Virus record (IMG/VR): IMGVR_UViG_3300035204_000030
Span: 1-29,348 of that record
Strand: one strand, 5' to 3'
Source: a virus
Length of the DNA: 29,348 bases
Shown: positions 8,841-16,678 of the stretch, piece by piece
Numbering within the stretch: the stretch's first letter is position 1
Layout: every line of letters begins with the position of its first letter
Notes under the pieces: generated by a model
What the model saw: the letters and a program-made list of their open reading frames with translations, nothing else
Databases searched by the model: none
Told to the model about the DNA's origin: nothing
Made by a program: the position numbers and the translations under genes

Positions 8841-8848
8841 AATAAATA
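8841..8848 (+). promoter_or_regulatory. possible weak late promoter upstream of gene 20 (AATAAATA)
   Basis: AATAAATA differs at the first base from the late consensus and lies in the 42-nt gap between genes 19 and 20, 28 nt before the ATG. In such AT-rich DNA a single 7/8 match is weak evidence. Placement in a gap is the main support. Confidence 0.25.
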
Positions 8849-8876
8849 ATTAGTACAAATAAAGTGAGGATATAAA

Positions 8877-10400
8877 ATGGCGGAACTTTTCGGTTTCCAA
8901 ATAACTAGAGTTAAACAAACTCCAGACCCGAAGCAAAGTTTTACACAACCTAAAGCGGATGACGGTACACAAACCGTCGCCGCTGGAGGTTATTTTGGTC
9001 AGTACCTTGATATGGAAGGTACTGCTAAAACTGAACAAGACTTAATTCGTAGGTATAGGGAAATTTCAATACATCCAGAATGCGATATGGCAGTTGAAGA
9101 TATAGTCAACGAAGCTATTGTTGCAAACGAGATTGAGAAAGATCCAGTTAGAGTAGATTTAAAAGATACAGACTTTTCAGACCAAATAAAAAGAAAAGTT
9201 GAAGATGAATTTAAAGAAGTTTTAAGACTTCTAAACTTTTCTACGAAAGGACACGATATATTTCGTAGATGGTATGTAGATGGAAGAATTTACTATCATA
9301 AAATAATTGATAGAGAATCTCCAATTAAGGGTATTACAGAATTAAGATATATTGACCCGAGAAAAATTAAGAAGATAAGAGAAATTAAAAAAGGTAGACC
9401 TGTACCATTAGCAAATATTCAGGTCATACACGATTATAACGAATACTTTTTATATAATGAAAAAGGTGTTGCAGGACCAGGTATGGCAAGTGGTGGATTA
9501 AAAATAGCACCAGACGCCATAACTTTTACTCCTAGCGGATTGGTTGATTTGAATAAGAATATGGTTATGTCTTATATGCACAAAGCAATTAAACCTGTCA
9601 ATCAATTAAGAATGATTGAAGACGCTGTTGTTATATACAGAATTGCAAGAGCACCTGAAAGAAGAATTTTTAAAATTGATGTAGGTAATTTACCTAAAGT
9701 AAAAGCAGAACAATATTTGCGTGATGTAATGGCAAGATACAGAAACAAACTTGTCTATGACGCAAGTACTGGAGAAATTAGAGACGACAGAAACTATATG
9801 TCTATGCTTGAAGACTTTTGGTTACCAAGTAGAGAAGGTGGTAGAGGAACAGATATTACTACTCTTCCTGGTGGTCAAAATTTAGGCGAAGTTGCGGATA
9901 TAGAATACTTCCAAAGAAAACTATACCGTTCGCTTAATGTACCTATTAGTAGATTAGAAGCAAGTCAAGGTTTCAATTTAGGAAGAACAACTGAAATCAC
10001 TAGAGACGAACTTAAATTTACAAAATTTGTACAAAGGTTGCGTAAGAAATTTACAGAATTGTTTAATGATTTGCTGAGAACACAATTAGTTTTAAAAGCA
10101 ATCATAAACGAAGACGATTGGGTGAATGTCAAAGAGAAAATTAAATATGATTTTCTTGCTGATGGTCACTTCTCGGAACTGAAAAATGCTGAATTATTAA
10201 AAGAAAGAATAATGTTGGCAAATGATGTACGAGACTATGTTGGTAAATACTTTTCAGTTAAGTATGTTAGACAAAATATACTTAAACAATCTGAAAGAGA
10301 AATGGCAGACATAGACAAACAAATTAAAAAAGAAATTAATGATGGTATTATTGCAGGTCCACAAGTAAGTGTATCTGGCGATGAACCTGATATAATATAG
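8877..10400 (+). CDS. 20: portal vertex protein gp20
   Basis: The 507-residue protein matches T4 gp20 (524 residues), the dodecameric portal through which DNA enters and leaves the head. Family-like segments include HPECDMAVEDIVNEAI near residue 65, YYHKIIDRESPIKGITELRY near 140, YRIARAPERRIFKIDVGNLP near 260, and TDITTLPGGQNLGEVADIEY plus LNVPISRLEASQGFNLGR in the 320-380 region. The ribosome site GTGAGGA lies just upstream. It sits between tube and core/protease genes as in T4. No disruption is seen. Confidence 0.95.
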   Translation: MAELFGFQITRVKQTPDPKQSFTQPKADDGTQTVAAGGYFGQYLDMEGTAKTEQDLIRRYREISIHPECDMAVEDIVNEAIVANEIEKDPVRVDLKDTDFSDQIKRKVEDEFKEVLRLLNFSTKGHDIFRRWYVDGRIYYHKIIDRESPIKGITELRYIDPRKIKKIREIKKGRPVPLANIQVIHDYNEYFLYNEKGVAGPGMASGGLKIAPDAITFTPSGLVDLNKNMVMSYMHKAIKPVNQLRMIEDAVVIYRIARAPERRIFKIDVGNLPKVKAEQYLRDVMARYRNKLVYDASTGEIRDDRNYMSMLEDFWLPSREGGRGTDITTLPGGQNLGEVADIEYFQRKLYRSLNVPISRLEASQGFNLGRTTEITRDELKFTKFVQRLRKKFTELFNDLLRTQLVLKAIINEDDWVNVKEKIKYDFLADGHFSELKNAELLKERIMLANDVRDYVGKYFSVKYVRQNILKQSEREMADIDKQIKKEINDGIIAGPQVSVSGDEPDII

Positions 10401-10409
10401 GAGAAAAAA

Positions 10410-10841
10410 ATGGCTGATAATGAAACAAAAACAGATACAGGTCAAATGTCACCGAAAGGTTTTTTTGACCAATCAAATAAGACTGCAAGTTTTGTAGATA
10501 AACTTGCTACTGGTGATAATAAAGGTGCAGGTGAAGACTTTAAAGACGCATTAAGAAATAAAGTAGGGGACGCTTTAGACGCAAGTAGAAAAGACTATGC
10601 TTCTTCTTTATTCAATGCTGCTAAAAATGTGATGACACAAACACCTGGACAAGCAGAACCTCACTCGGATCCGAAACCAGAAGTGGCTTCCCCGATTGCT
10701 CAGACTGCTACAAGGGATGATGTTCAAAATGCAATGACGCCAGATGGAGCTGCTAATGCTACACCTGCTGATACGGCACCTGCCGAAACAGCACCTGCAG
10801 AAGCACCTGCTGATTCTGGTTCAGAACAAACGGGAGAATAA
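10410..10841 (+). CDS. probable prohead core protein, gp67-like by position
   Basis: The 143-residue protein lies directly after the portal gene, where T4 has the small core gene 67. Residues about 42-66 (EDFKDALRNKVGDALDASRK then DYASSLFN) look like the short helical core segment of gp67-type proteins. The C-terminal 40% is a disordered-looking Ala/Pro/Glu/Thr tail with repeats of the PAETAPAEAPAD type. T4 gp67 is only 80 residues, so this would be an extended form. Core proteins are cut by the gp21 protease during head maturation; cleavage sites here cannot be named with confidence. The assignment rests mostly on position. Confidence 0.45.
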   Translation: MADNETKTDTGQMSPKGFFDQSNKTASFVDKLATGDNKGAGEDFKDALRNKVGDALDASRKDYASSLFNAAKNVMTQTPGQAEPHSDPKPEVASPIAQTATRDDVQNAMTPDGAANATPADTAPAETAPAEAPADSGSEQTGE

Positions 10842-10843
10842 AA

Positions 10844-11080
10844 ATGGCATTAACGGTATCAAGTATAGTTGGTAATGTATCAGGTTTTATTGGTAACGAC
10901 AGATATAATAATCTATCACCTTCTATGAAAGAAGCTGTAAAGCAACTAATAGAAAGTTTAGATGGAATAGATTGGTCGCAACCACAAGATTTGGTTAACA
11001 TTATTGAAACAAAAGTGGCCGAAGTATCGGCTGCAACTGGTGTTGTAGAGTCAGATATTAAAGCATATTTTGAAGAGTAA
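10844..11080 (+). CDS. small protein of the head module, unknown function
   Basis: The 78-residue protein starts 2 nt after the preceding stop. It contains NLSPSMKEAVKQLIESLDGI and a second helix-like stretch (VNIIETKVAEVSAATGVVES), so it is probably mainly helical. It lies in the head core region between genes 20 and 21. I do not recognise it. A core or scaffold accessory is possible from location only. Confidence 0.6.
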   Translation: MALTVSSIVGNVSGFIGNDRYNNLSPSMKEAVKQLIESLDGIDWSQPQDLVNIIETKVAEVSAATGVVESDIKAYFEE

Positions 11081-11085
11081 AAAAT

Positions 11086-11457
11086 ATGACTTTATCTGTC
11101 GCAACAAAAGTTGATGACACCAATAAGGCAATTATAACTGCTAACGGTGTAGGTGAAGATAGTGGAACTTTATATAGTTCCGACAAGAGTATATCTTTAG
11201 CGAATGTATATTATGAGATAAGAGGAAATGATTACGAAGAAGGAATCTATCCAAAGGTGACTCTTACACTCGGAGACCAAACTTTAGTTTTAGAAAGGTT
11301 TGGTAATTGGGGATTGAAAGAAGGAGAAGCTAGAAAAGTTATAGACCAAAAATTAGATACGGCTACTGACTTAAAGGTTTCTGCTGATAAAGAAGTTAGT
11401 AAATTTACATTAGCAATAGAAGTACAAAAAGAAACAGAATTAGGACCAAATAGTTAG
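11086..11457 (+). CDS. beta-rich putative structural protein, unknown
   Basis: The 123-residue protein has alternating hydrophobic stretches (SISLANVYYEIRG, YPKVTLTLGDQTLVLERFG, VSKFTLAIEVQKE) that suggest a compact beta-sandwich. It ends close to the next gene and has only a weak ribosome site, so coupled translation is likely. The middle and C-terminal strand pattern recalls the next protein (11467-11862), so the two may be diverged duplicates. Location in the late head module suggests a virion or decoration protein, but the function is not recognised. Confidence 0.6.
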   Translation: MTLSVATKVDDTNKAIITANGVGEDSGTLYSSDKSISLANVYYEIRGNDYEEGIYPKVTLTLGDQTLVLERFGNWGLKEGEARKVIDQKLDTATDLKVSADKEVSKFTLAIEVQKETELGPNS

Positions 11458-11466
11458 GGAATAAAA

Positions 11467-11862
11467 ATGGCAGACGCAATAACAACACAGATAATATCAG
11501 ATACAGCTGGAGTTAAATATGTTGTTAAGAGAACAAACATAAGTGATGGTACAGGTGAAACTGATAGTGTGTTAGTTAATCCAACTACATCAAATTTTAT
11601 GACTGCTGACGCAACGAAAACTATAGCAAAAGTATGGTATTCAATTAATACAGCAAACTCAAAATCGGCAGTAGAGATATCCTGGGGAGGTTCTTCTGCC
11701 AATACAACAGCACTTGTATTATCAGGAAATGGGGTTTTTGACTTTAGAACTGCAGGAAATGATATAGCTAATAACGCTACTGGTGCTACAGGTTATGTAT
11801 ATTTGTCAACTAAAAACTTTGCTTTACACGACAACTATACTTTGATTGTGGAATTTAGATAA
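11467..11862 (+). CDS. putative virion structural/decoration protein, unknown
   Basis: The 131-residue protein is beta-rich and Thr/Ser/Asn/Ala-rich (YVVKRTNISDGTGETDSVLV, AKVWYSINTANSKSAVEISW, FALHDNYTLIVEFR). Proteins of this pattern are common among structural genes of marine phages, where they usually have no assigned role. It sits in the same series as the preceding gene, 9 nt downstream. A head decoration or fibre-associated role is a guess from composition and position. Confidence 0.6.
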   Translation: MADAITTQIISDTAGVKYVVKRTNISDGTGETDSVLVNPTTSNFMTADATKTIAKVWYSINTANSKSAVEISWGGSSANTTALVLSGNGVFDFRTAGNDIANNATGATGYVYLSTKNFALHDNYTLIVEFR

Positions 11863-11869
11863 TAAAATG

Positions 11870-11877
11870 TATAAATA
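11870..11877 (+). promoter_or_regulatory. T4-type late promoter upstream of the gene at 11901
   Basis: An exact TATAAATA lies in the 38-nt gap before the ATG at 11901, with a purine-rich ribosome site (GGAAAGAGAGAG) between them. Position and exact match support a functional late promoter serving the gene at 11901 and the protease gene 21. Confidence 0.7.
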
Positions 11878-11900
11878 TTAAGGAAAGAGAGAGATAATCT

Positions 11901-12224
11901 ATGAGTTATTTAAAACATAAGCCAGGTAGTCTGGAAGAAAGTGTGATGAAAGTCCACGAAAAAGAAAATATCAAAGAAGCAAGATATAGAGTATCAGGTC
12001 AAATGGGTTATAAAGGTATAGGTGGAACTGATGGATTTGAAATGGTTATTAATGCAACTAGTGAAAGGGATGCTATTAATAAAGCAGAAAAAGAATTAGA
12101 CAAAGCAAGAAGAAAAAGAGATATAGGACCAGGTGGTGGTGGAAATGTAGAAGATGTTGATATAGACGGTGCTGAATTAACTACTGATCCTTTAGAGAGT
12201 CCATCTTCTTTTATGCTACATTAA
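11901..12224 (+). CDS. head-module protein before gene 21 (gp68 position), unknown
   Basis: The 107-residue protein lies immediately before the prohead protease, where T4 has core gene 68, but I cannot show homology to gp68. It has a charged N-terminal part (SLEESVMKVHEKENIKEARY), a middle that may form a small alpha/beta domain (GFEMVINATSERDAINKAEK), and a Gly-rich acidic C-terminal tail (GPGGGGNVEDVDIDG). A prohead core role is inferred from position and the exact late promoter upstream. Confidence 0.5.
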   Translation: MSYLKHKPGSLEESVMKVHEKENIKEARYRVSGQMGYKGIGGTDGFEMVINATSERDAINKAEKELDKARRKRDIGPGGGGNVEDVDIDGAELTTDPLESPSSFMLH

Positions 12225-12242
12225 AAAGGATTAGGAAAAACT

Positions 12243-12896
12243 ATGAAACTTATAACAGAAGCAATAGATAATGTAGAATACATCAAAGAAGATAACGGAC
12301 AAGGTGGCAAAAACTACAAAATCCGTGGAGTATTCTTACAATCAGAAATTAAAAATAGAAACGGTAGAATCTATCCAAAAGAAACTTTAGAAAAAGAAGT
12401 AAGTAGATATAATAGAGAATTTGTTGAACAGAAGAGAGCTTTTGGCGAGTTAGGACATCCTGACGGACCAACGGTAAACTTGGAAAGAGTATCACATATG
12501 ATAACTAAACTATATCCAGATGGAAATAACTTCATCGGAGAAGCAAAAGTTATGGATACTCCATACGGAAAGATTGTAAAAAATCTTATAGATGAAGGCG
12601 CTAAATTAGGCGTATCTAGTCGTGGTATGGGTTCATTACAAAGAGGCAGAAACGGTGAGGCACAGGTCGGACAAGACTTTTATCTTGCTACTGCCGCTGA
12701 TATTGTTGCAGATCCATCAGCTCCAGACGCTTTCGTAGAAGGTATTATGGAAGGAAAAGAGTGGATATGGGAAAACGGTGTCATTAAACAAAAAGAGCTA
12801 GAAGAATATAAAGAGTACATCCAAGAGGCAAAACGACTAAAAATCGCAGAAGCAAAGGCAAAAGTCTTTGATTCTTTCCTTAAAGGATTGTATTAG
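12243..12896 (+). CDS. 21: prohead core protease gp21
   Basis: The 217-residue protein matches T4 gp21 (212 residues), the serine protease that matures the prohead by cutting scaffold and shell proteins. Conserved parts are IRGVFLQSEIKNRNGRIYP, the catalytic-histidine motif GELGHPDGP (H72), and the catalytic-serine motif LGVSSRGMGSL (S125 or S126). The C-terminal tail (about 180-217) is Lys/Glu-rich and helical, as expected for the part removed on activation. It sits directly before scaffold gene 22 as in T4. Confidence 0.93.
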   Translation: MKLITEAIDNVEYIKEDNGQGGKNYKIRGVFLQSEIKNRNGRIYPKETLEKEVSRYNREFVEQKRAFGELGHPDGPTVNLERVSHMITKLYPDGNNFIGEAKVMDTPYGKIVKNLIDEGAKLGVSSRGMGSLQRGRNGEAQVGQDFYLATAADIVADPSAPDAFVEGIMEGKEWIWENGVIKQKELEEYKEYIQEAKRLKIAEAKAKVFDSFLKGLY

Positions 12897-12904
12897 TATA
12901 AATA
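12897..12904 (+). promoter_or_regulatory. T4-type late promoter upstream of gene 22
   Basis: An exact TATAAATA follows the gene 21 stop. The predicted leader is about 45 nt and includes a 14-bp AT palindrome (12919-12932) and a strong AAGGAG site (12941-12946) before the ATG at 12955. It would drive scaffold gene 22 and capsid gene 23. Confidence 0.75.
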
Positions 12905-12954
12905 TCTAGCAAAAGAAGAAAATAATTATTTTTTTAAATTAAGGAGAACTTCAT

Positions 12955-14106
12955 ATGGCCGAAACAGAAAAAGTTGTTAGTGAAAACACGGTAGCAGACG
13001 CTCCTAAAAAGAACGCTGTTGCTGCTGAGCCAACGCAATTGAAAAATGACGCCGAGGATTTAGGTCCAGCTGTAGTTAAACCTACAGACGAAACGCCTAA
13101 AGCTAACAAAAGCACAAAAGAAGTTTCTGGACAAGCACCCCAAAAGAACGAAGGTAAGCCAGACGCTATGCCTACTCTTAAAGGTGAATCGAAAGAAACT
13201 GATTCTGATGGCAAGAAGATTTCCGAGGGAGATATGCCTGACGGTCTAAAAAAATTCCTAGATAAAAAAGACGATAAAAAAGAGTCTAAAGATGAAAAAT
13301 CTAAAGATGATGAAGTCAAGTCTGAGGAAAAAGATGACCAGAAAGCAAAAGATGTTGATGTTAAAGAACACATTGACGCTTTAACCTCTGGAGAAAAAGA
13401 CTTGTCGGAAGAATTTAAAGCCAAAGCTGCTACTATATTTGAAGCTGCTATTAAATCTAAAGTTAGAGAAATAGAAGAATCAATGGAAGCAGATTATAAT
13501 AAAAAATTTGAAACTGAAAGTACTAAGCAAAAATCAGAACTTGTTGAAAAAGTAGACAATTATTTGAACTATGTTGTCAATGAGTGGATGAAAGAAAACG
13601 AACTTGCTATTGAAAAAGGTATCAAGGGAGAGATTGCTGAGGACTTCATTAACGGTCTGAAAAAACTTTTTGAAGACCACTATATTGATGTACCTGATGA
13701 AAAATATGATGTGTTAGAAGACCAAGCTTCTAAAATAGAAGAATTGGAAAAGAAACTTAACGAAGAAATCGGAAAGAATGTTGAATTGAATAAGAAAAGC
13801 AATATGCTTGAAAGAGCTGACATTTTAGCTGATGTTGCTTCTGACTTAGCAGATACTTCTAAAGAAAAATTTGCTAAACTTACAGAAGAAGTTGAGTATT
13901 CCGACGCAGAAACTTTTAAGAAAAAATGTGAAACTATTAAAGAATCATATTTTGGAAATAAAAAAGAAGCGAATTCTGACAGCGAAGTAGATAATGCGGT
14001 AGCTGGACAATCAAATGAAGTAGATTCAAAAGATTTGTCTAATGCAATGGCTGCTTATACTACCGCTATTAGTAAAACTAAAGACATTAAGTTGTCTGTA
14101 AAATAA
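12955..14106 (+). CDS. 22: prohead scaffold core protein gp22
   Basis: The 383-residue protein is acidic and Lys/Glu/Asp-rich, as expected for the main internal scaffold that is degraded by gp21. T4 gp22 is 269 residues; the extra length here is mostly an N-terminal disordered stretch of about 140 residues with runs such as DKKDDKKESKDEKSKDDEVK. The conserved-looking core begins around residue 145 (FKAKAATIFEAAIKSKVREI) and continues through NYLNYVVNEWMKENELAIEK, followed by coiled-coil-like heptads (ASKIEELEKKLNEEIGKNVE). It lies between genes 21 and 23, fixing the assignment. Confidence 0.92.
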   Translation: MAETEKVVSENTVADAPKKNAVAAEPTQLKNDAEDLGPAVVKPTDETPKANKSTKEVSGQAPQKNEGKPDAMPTLKGESKETDSDGKKISEGDMPDGLKKFLDKKDDKKESKDEKSKDDEVKSEEKDDQKAKDVDVKEHIDALTSGEKDLSEEFKAKAATIFEAAIKSKVREIEESMEADYNKKFETESTKQKSELVEKVDNYLNYVVNEWMKENELAIEKGIKGEIAEDFINGLKKLFEDHYIDVPDEKYDVLEDQASKIEELEKKLNEEIGKNVELNKKSNMLERADILADVASDLADTSKEKFAKLTEEVEYSDAETFKKKCETIKESYFGNKKEANSDSEVDNAVAGQSNEVDSKDLSNAMAAYTTAISKTKDIKLSVK

Positions 14107-14127
14107 TAATAGAGAGAGGAAAAAGAT

Positions 14128-15462
14128 ATGTATTTATCTGAAAACTACCAAAAAAAATGGCAGCCAGTATTAGACCATCCTGATTTACCAAAAATCAGCG
14201 ATACCTATAAAAGAGCTGTAACCTCGGTTATCTTGGAAAACCAAGAGAGAGCCCTTAAAGAAGACGCTCAATTTATGACCGAAGCTGCTCCTGCCAATGC
14301 TACTGGTGCTAACATTGCGAATTGGGATCCAATCCTAATTTCGTTAGTACGAAGAGCTATGCCAAACCTTATCGCTTACGATATTGCTGGCGTACAACCA
14401 ATGTCTGGACCAACTGGACTTATATTTGCTATGAGAAGCAGATACAAAGCTCAGGACGGAACTGAAGCATTATTTGATGAAGCTGAATCTGAATTTTCGG
14501 CAACTAAGCAACCGACATCTAACTTGCCTGGTTCTGCTGGAACTTCATCTGCTGGAGAAACTAACCCTGCTGTACTTTTAGACTCACCTGCTGGCGCTTA
14601 TACTGCTGAAGGTGGAATGGCTACGGCTACTGCTGAAGCACTAGGGGATACTACTTCAAACGCATTTGCTGAAATGGCTTTCTCAATTGAGAAATCTACG
14701 GTAACTGCAAAAAGTAGAGCTCTTAAAGCAGAATATACTATGGAATTAGCACAAGACCTTAAAGCAATTCACGGATTAGACGCTGAAACAGAATTAGCGA
14801 ACATCTTATCTGCTGAGATCCTTGCTGAAATTAATAGAGAAGTTGTAAGAACAATCTATGTTAATTCAGAAAAAGGTGCTCAAACTGACACAACTAACGC
14901 AGGTATCTTTGATTTAGATACTGACTCAAACGGTAGATGGTCTGTTGAAAGATTTAAAGGACTTATGTTCCAATTAGAAAGAGACGCTAACGCTATCGCA
15001 CAAAGAACTCGTAGAGGAAAAGGAAACATTATAGTTTGCTCTTCTGATGTTGCGAGTGCTTTACAAATGGCTGGCATCCTTGACTATGCTCCTGCACTTA
15101 ATAACAATCTAAATGTTGATGACACAGGCAATACTTTTGCTGGTGTTCTTAACGGTAGATTTAAAGTGTATATAGACCCTTACTCAGCAAACCAAGCTGC
15201 TAAACAATTTTATGTAGTTGGTTATAAAGGAACTTCTCCTTATGACGCTGGTATGTTCTATTGCCCATATGTACCTTTACAAATGGTTAGAGCTGTTGGA
15301 CAAGACACTTTCCAACCGAAAATCGGTTTCAAAACGAGATACGGCTTACAAGCAAATCCTTTTGCTGAAGCAAGTGTTTCTTCTGACGCTGTTATTGACG
15401 GTGCTGGTGCTGCTAACGCTAATAGATACTACAGAAAAGTACAAGTTGTTAACCTTGCGTAA
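14128..15462 (+). CDS. 23: major capsid protein gp23
   Basis: The 444-residue protein matches marine T4-type gp23 (T4 itself has 521). The N-terminal ~50-60 residues (LSENYQKKWQPVLDHPDLPK then a segment through FMTEAAPANATGANIANWDP) resemble the propeptide and its cleavage zone; gp21-type cleavage near FMTEAA is plausible but inferred. The conserved body contains LVRRAMPNLIAYDIAGVQPM, GPTGLIFAMRSRY, and the C-terminal MVRAVGQDTFQPKIGFKTRY. The ribosome site AGAGAGAGGA (14111-14120) is strong. It is followed by an intrinsic terminator, consistent with very high late expression. Confidence 0.97.
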   Translation: MYLSENYQKKWQPVLDHPDLPKISDTYKRAVTSVILENQERALKEDAQFMTEAAPANATGANIANWDPILISLVRRAMPNLIAYDIAGVQPMSGPTGLIFAMRSRYKAQDGTEALFDEAESEFSATKQPTSNLPGSAGTSSAGETNPAVLLDSPAGAYTAEGGMATATAEALGDTTSNAFAEMAFSIEKSTVTAKSRALKAEYTMELAQDLKAIHGLDAETELANILSAEILAEINREVVRTIYVNSEKGAQTDTTNAGIFDLDTDSNGRWSVERFKGLMFQLERDANAIAQRTRRGKGNIIVCSSDVASALQMAGILDYAPALNNNLNVDDTGNTFAGVLNGRFKVYIDPYSANQAAKQFYVVGYKGTSPYDAGMFYCPYVPLQMVRAVGQDTFQPKIGFKTRYGLQANPFAEASVSSDAVIDGAGAANANRYYRKVQVVNLA

Positions 15463-15500
15463 TTGCAATTAATAACTATATTATCTGTAAACTGAAATAG

Positions 15501-15538
15501 AAAAAGGCGAGACCTAAAAAATCTCGCCTTTTTTTTCG
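15501..15538 (+). terminator. intrinsic terminator after gene 23
   Basis: A 12-bp stem pairs 15501-15512 with 15522-15533 around a 9-nt loop, with a GGCGAGA/TCTCGCC core and a following run of T. The stem also has an A-run on its 5' side, so it could work in both directions. It separates the head module from the next transcription unit. Confidence 0.92.
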
Positions 15539-15549
15539 TTTAAAACTCA

Positions 15550-15557
15550 TATAAATA
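15550..15557 (+). promoter_or_regulatory. T4-type late promoter, start codon at predicted +1
   Basis: An exact TATAAATA ends only 5 nt before the ATG at 15563. In T4 late promoters this element covers about -13 to -6, which puts +1 on the A of the ATG. No ribosome site can fit between them, so the main transcript from this promoter would be leaderless. Confidence 0.7.
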
Positions 15558-15562
15558 ATAGT

Positions 15563-16183
15563 ATGACTGATATAAATTCTATAACAAGACAACCCACGCA
15601 ACTAGATTACGCTTCACCAGCGCAGTTTAAGTTTAAAATTACAAAACTTCCTAAAGTAGAATACTTTTGTACCGAGGTTAATATACCTAGTTTACAAATG
15701 AATAGTGCTACACAACCAACTCAATTAAGACAAATACCTATACCTGGAAGTACACTTGACTTTGGAGATTTAAGTCTTACATATATGGTAGACGAGAAGT
15801 TTGAAAATTTTGAAGAAATACACAATTGGTTAAGAGGATTAGGAGTACCTATTGACCATAAAGACTATCATAATTTAGTGGCAGCTGGTAGAGATAGATT
15901 TCCTAATCAAGGAAAAGAAGTTAGTCTTACAGGTAAAAAAGAACAACCTGCTACAAATATGGGCGCTGCTTTATCAGACGCTACATTAGCAATTTTATCA
16001 GCAAAAAACAATGTAATAAAAGAAGTTAGATTTATAGATGTTTTTCCTGTTGCAATGTCTGGTGCTAGTTTCACACAACAAGCAACGGATATTAACTATA
16101 TAACTTCCACGGTTACATTTAAATATGCGTATTTTGAATTCGCTACGCCTGGTGGGACTGCTAATCAGGTTCCTACTACATAA
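15563..16183 (+). CDS. gp19-like tail protein at the gp3 position
   Basis: The 206-residue protein has the strand pattern of the tail tube/gp19 superfamily: QFKFKITKLPKVEYFCTEVN, IPIPGSTLDFGDLSLTYMVD and the helix FEEIHNWLRGLG. It is not the main tube protein, which is encoded at 8307. In marine T4-like phages the slot between gene 23 and uvsY often holds a protein annotated as tail completion gp3, and this gene is a good candidate for that role. A tube initiator or baseplate cap of the gp54/gp48 type is an alternative. The start at 15563 is the only plausible ATG at the N-terminus and lies 5 nt past an exact late promoter. Confidence 0.65.
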   Translation: MTDINSITRQPTQLDYASPAQFKFKITKLPKVEYFCTEVNIPSLQMNSATQPTQLRQIPIPGSTLDFGDLSLTYMVDEKFENFEEIHNWLRGLGVPIDHKDYHNLVAAGRDRFPNQGKEVSLTGKKEQPATNMGAALSDATLAILSAKNNVIKEVRFIDVFPVAMSGASFTQQATDINYITSTVTFKYAYFEFATPGGTANQVPTT

Positions 16184-16198
16184 AATAGTCCCAGGTTA

Positions 16199-16227
16199 TT
16201 GACAAACACTACTGAATAGTGTATTAT
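16199..16227 (+). promoter_or_regulatory. sigma70-like early promoter for uvsY
   Basis: TTGACA (16199-16204), a 17-nt spacer and TATTAT (16222-16227) make a near-consensus host-type promoter. Predicted start is near 16234, giving a ~14-nt leader that just includes GGAG before the ATG at 16248. The sequence around the -35 (AGGTTATTGAC) recurs before gene 55. It starts the recombination module. Confidence 0.8.
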
Positions 16228-16247
16228 ATATTAATAATGGAGATATT

Positions 16248-16676
16248 ATGACACTTGAAGAATTACAAGAAATCACCGAAAAGAAATTAAAAATTAATGA
16301 TACGGAGTTAGATGTTGAAGCATTAAAAACTCCACAACTACATAATGAGTTTTTGAAACACTACAACAAATTTAGACTTTTACTTAACAGAACAGAAAGC
16401 GAATTAGCAATTATAAAATTGCATAAGTGGGAATACTACACAGGAAAAGCTGATCCAGCAGTATATCAAACTAAACCATTCAATTTAAAAATTTTAAAAC
16501 AAGATGTTGATAAGTACATTGAAGCAGATGAAGATTACATAAAGTTAAAACAAAAAGTTGAGTATTTAAAAACTATATGTGATTACCTAGACAAAACAAT
16601 CAAACAAATATCTAATAGAGGATTTTTAATTAAGGACGCAATTGAATGGCGTAAATTTACTTCTGGCGCTATTTAA
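16248..16676 (+). CDS. uvsY: recombination mediator UvsY
   Basis: The 142-residue protein matches T4 UvsY (137 residues), which loads UvsX recombinase on single-stranded DNA covered by gp32. Typical features are the N-terminal helix, the segment FLKHYNKFRLLLNRTESELA, the LHKWEYYTGKADP motif, and a long C-terminal helical region (EADEDYIKLKQKVEYLKTIC, CDYLDKTIKQISNRGFLIKD, IEWRKFTSG). It has its own early promoter. In T4-like phages uvsY and uvsW are neighbours; here a small oxygenase gene separates them. Confidence 0.92.
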   Translation: MTLEELQEITEKKLKINDTELDVEALKTPQLHNEFLKHYNKFRLLLNRTESELAIIKLHKWEYYTGKADPAVYQTKPFNLKILKQDVDKYIEADEDYIKLKQKVEYLKTICDYLDKTIKQISNRGFLIKDAIEWRKFTSGAI

Positions 16677-16678
16677 TT

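Noticed and set aside
12919-12932. AT palindrome AAAATAATTATTTT before gene 22 as a terminator
   Set aside because: A loop-less AT-only dyad just after a late promoter and before the scaffold ribosome site; ending transcription there would make no sense, and such dyads are common by chance here.
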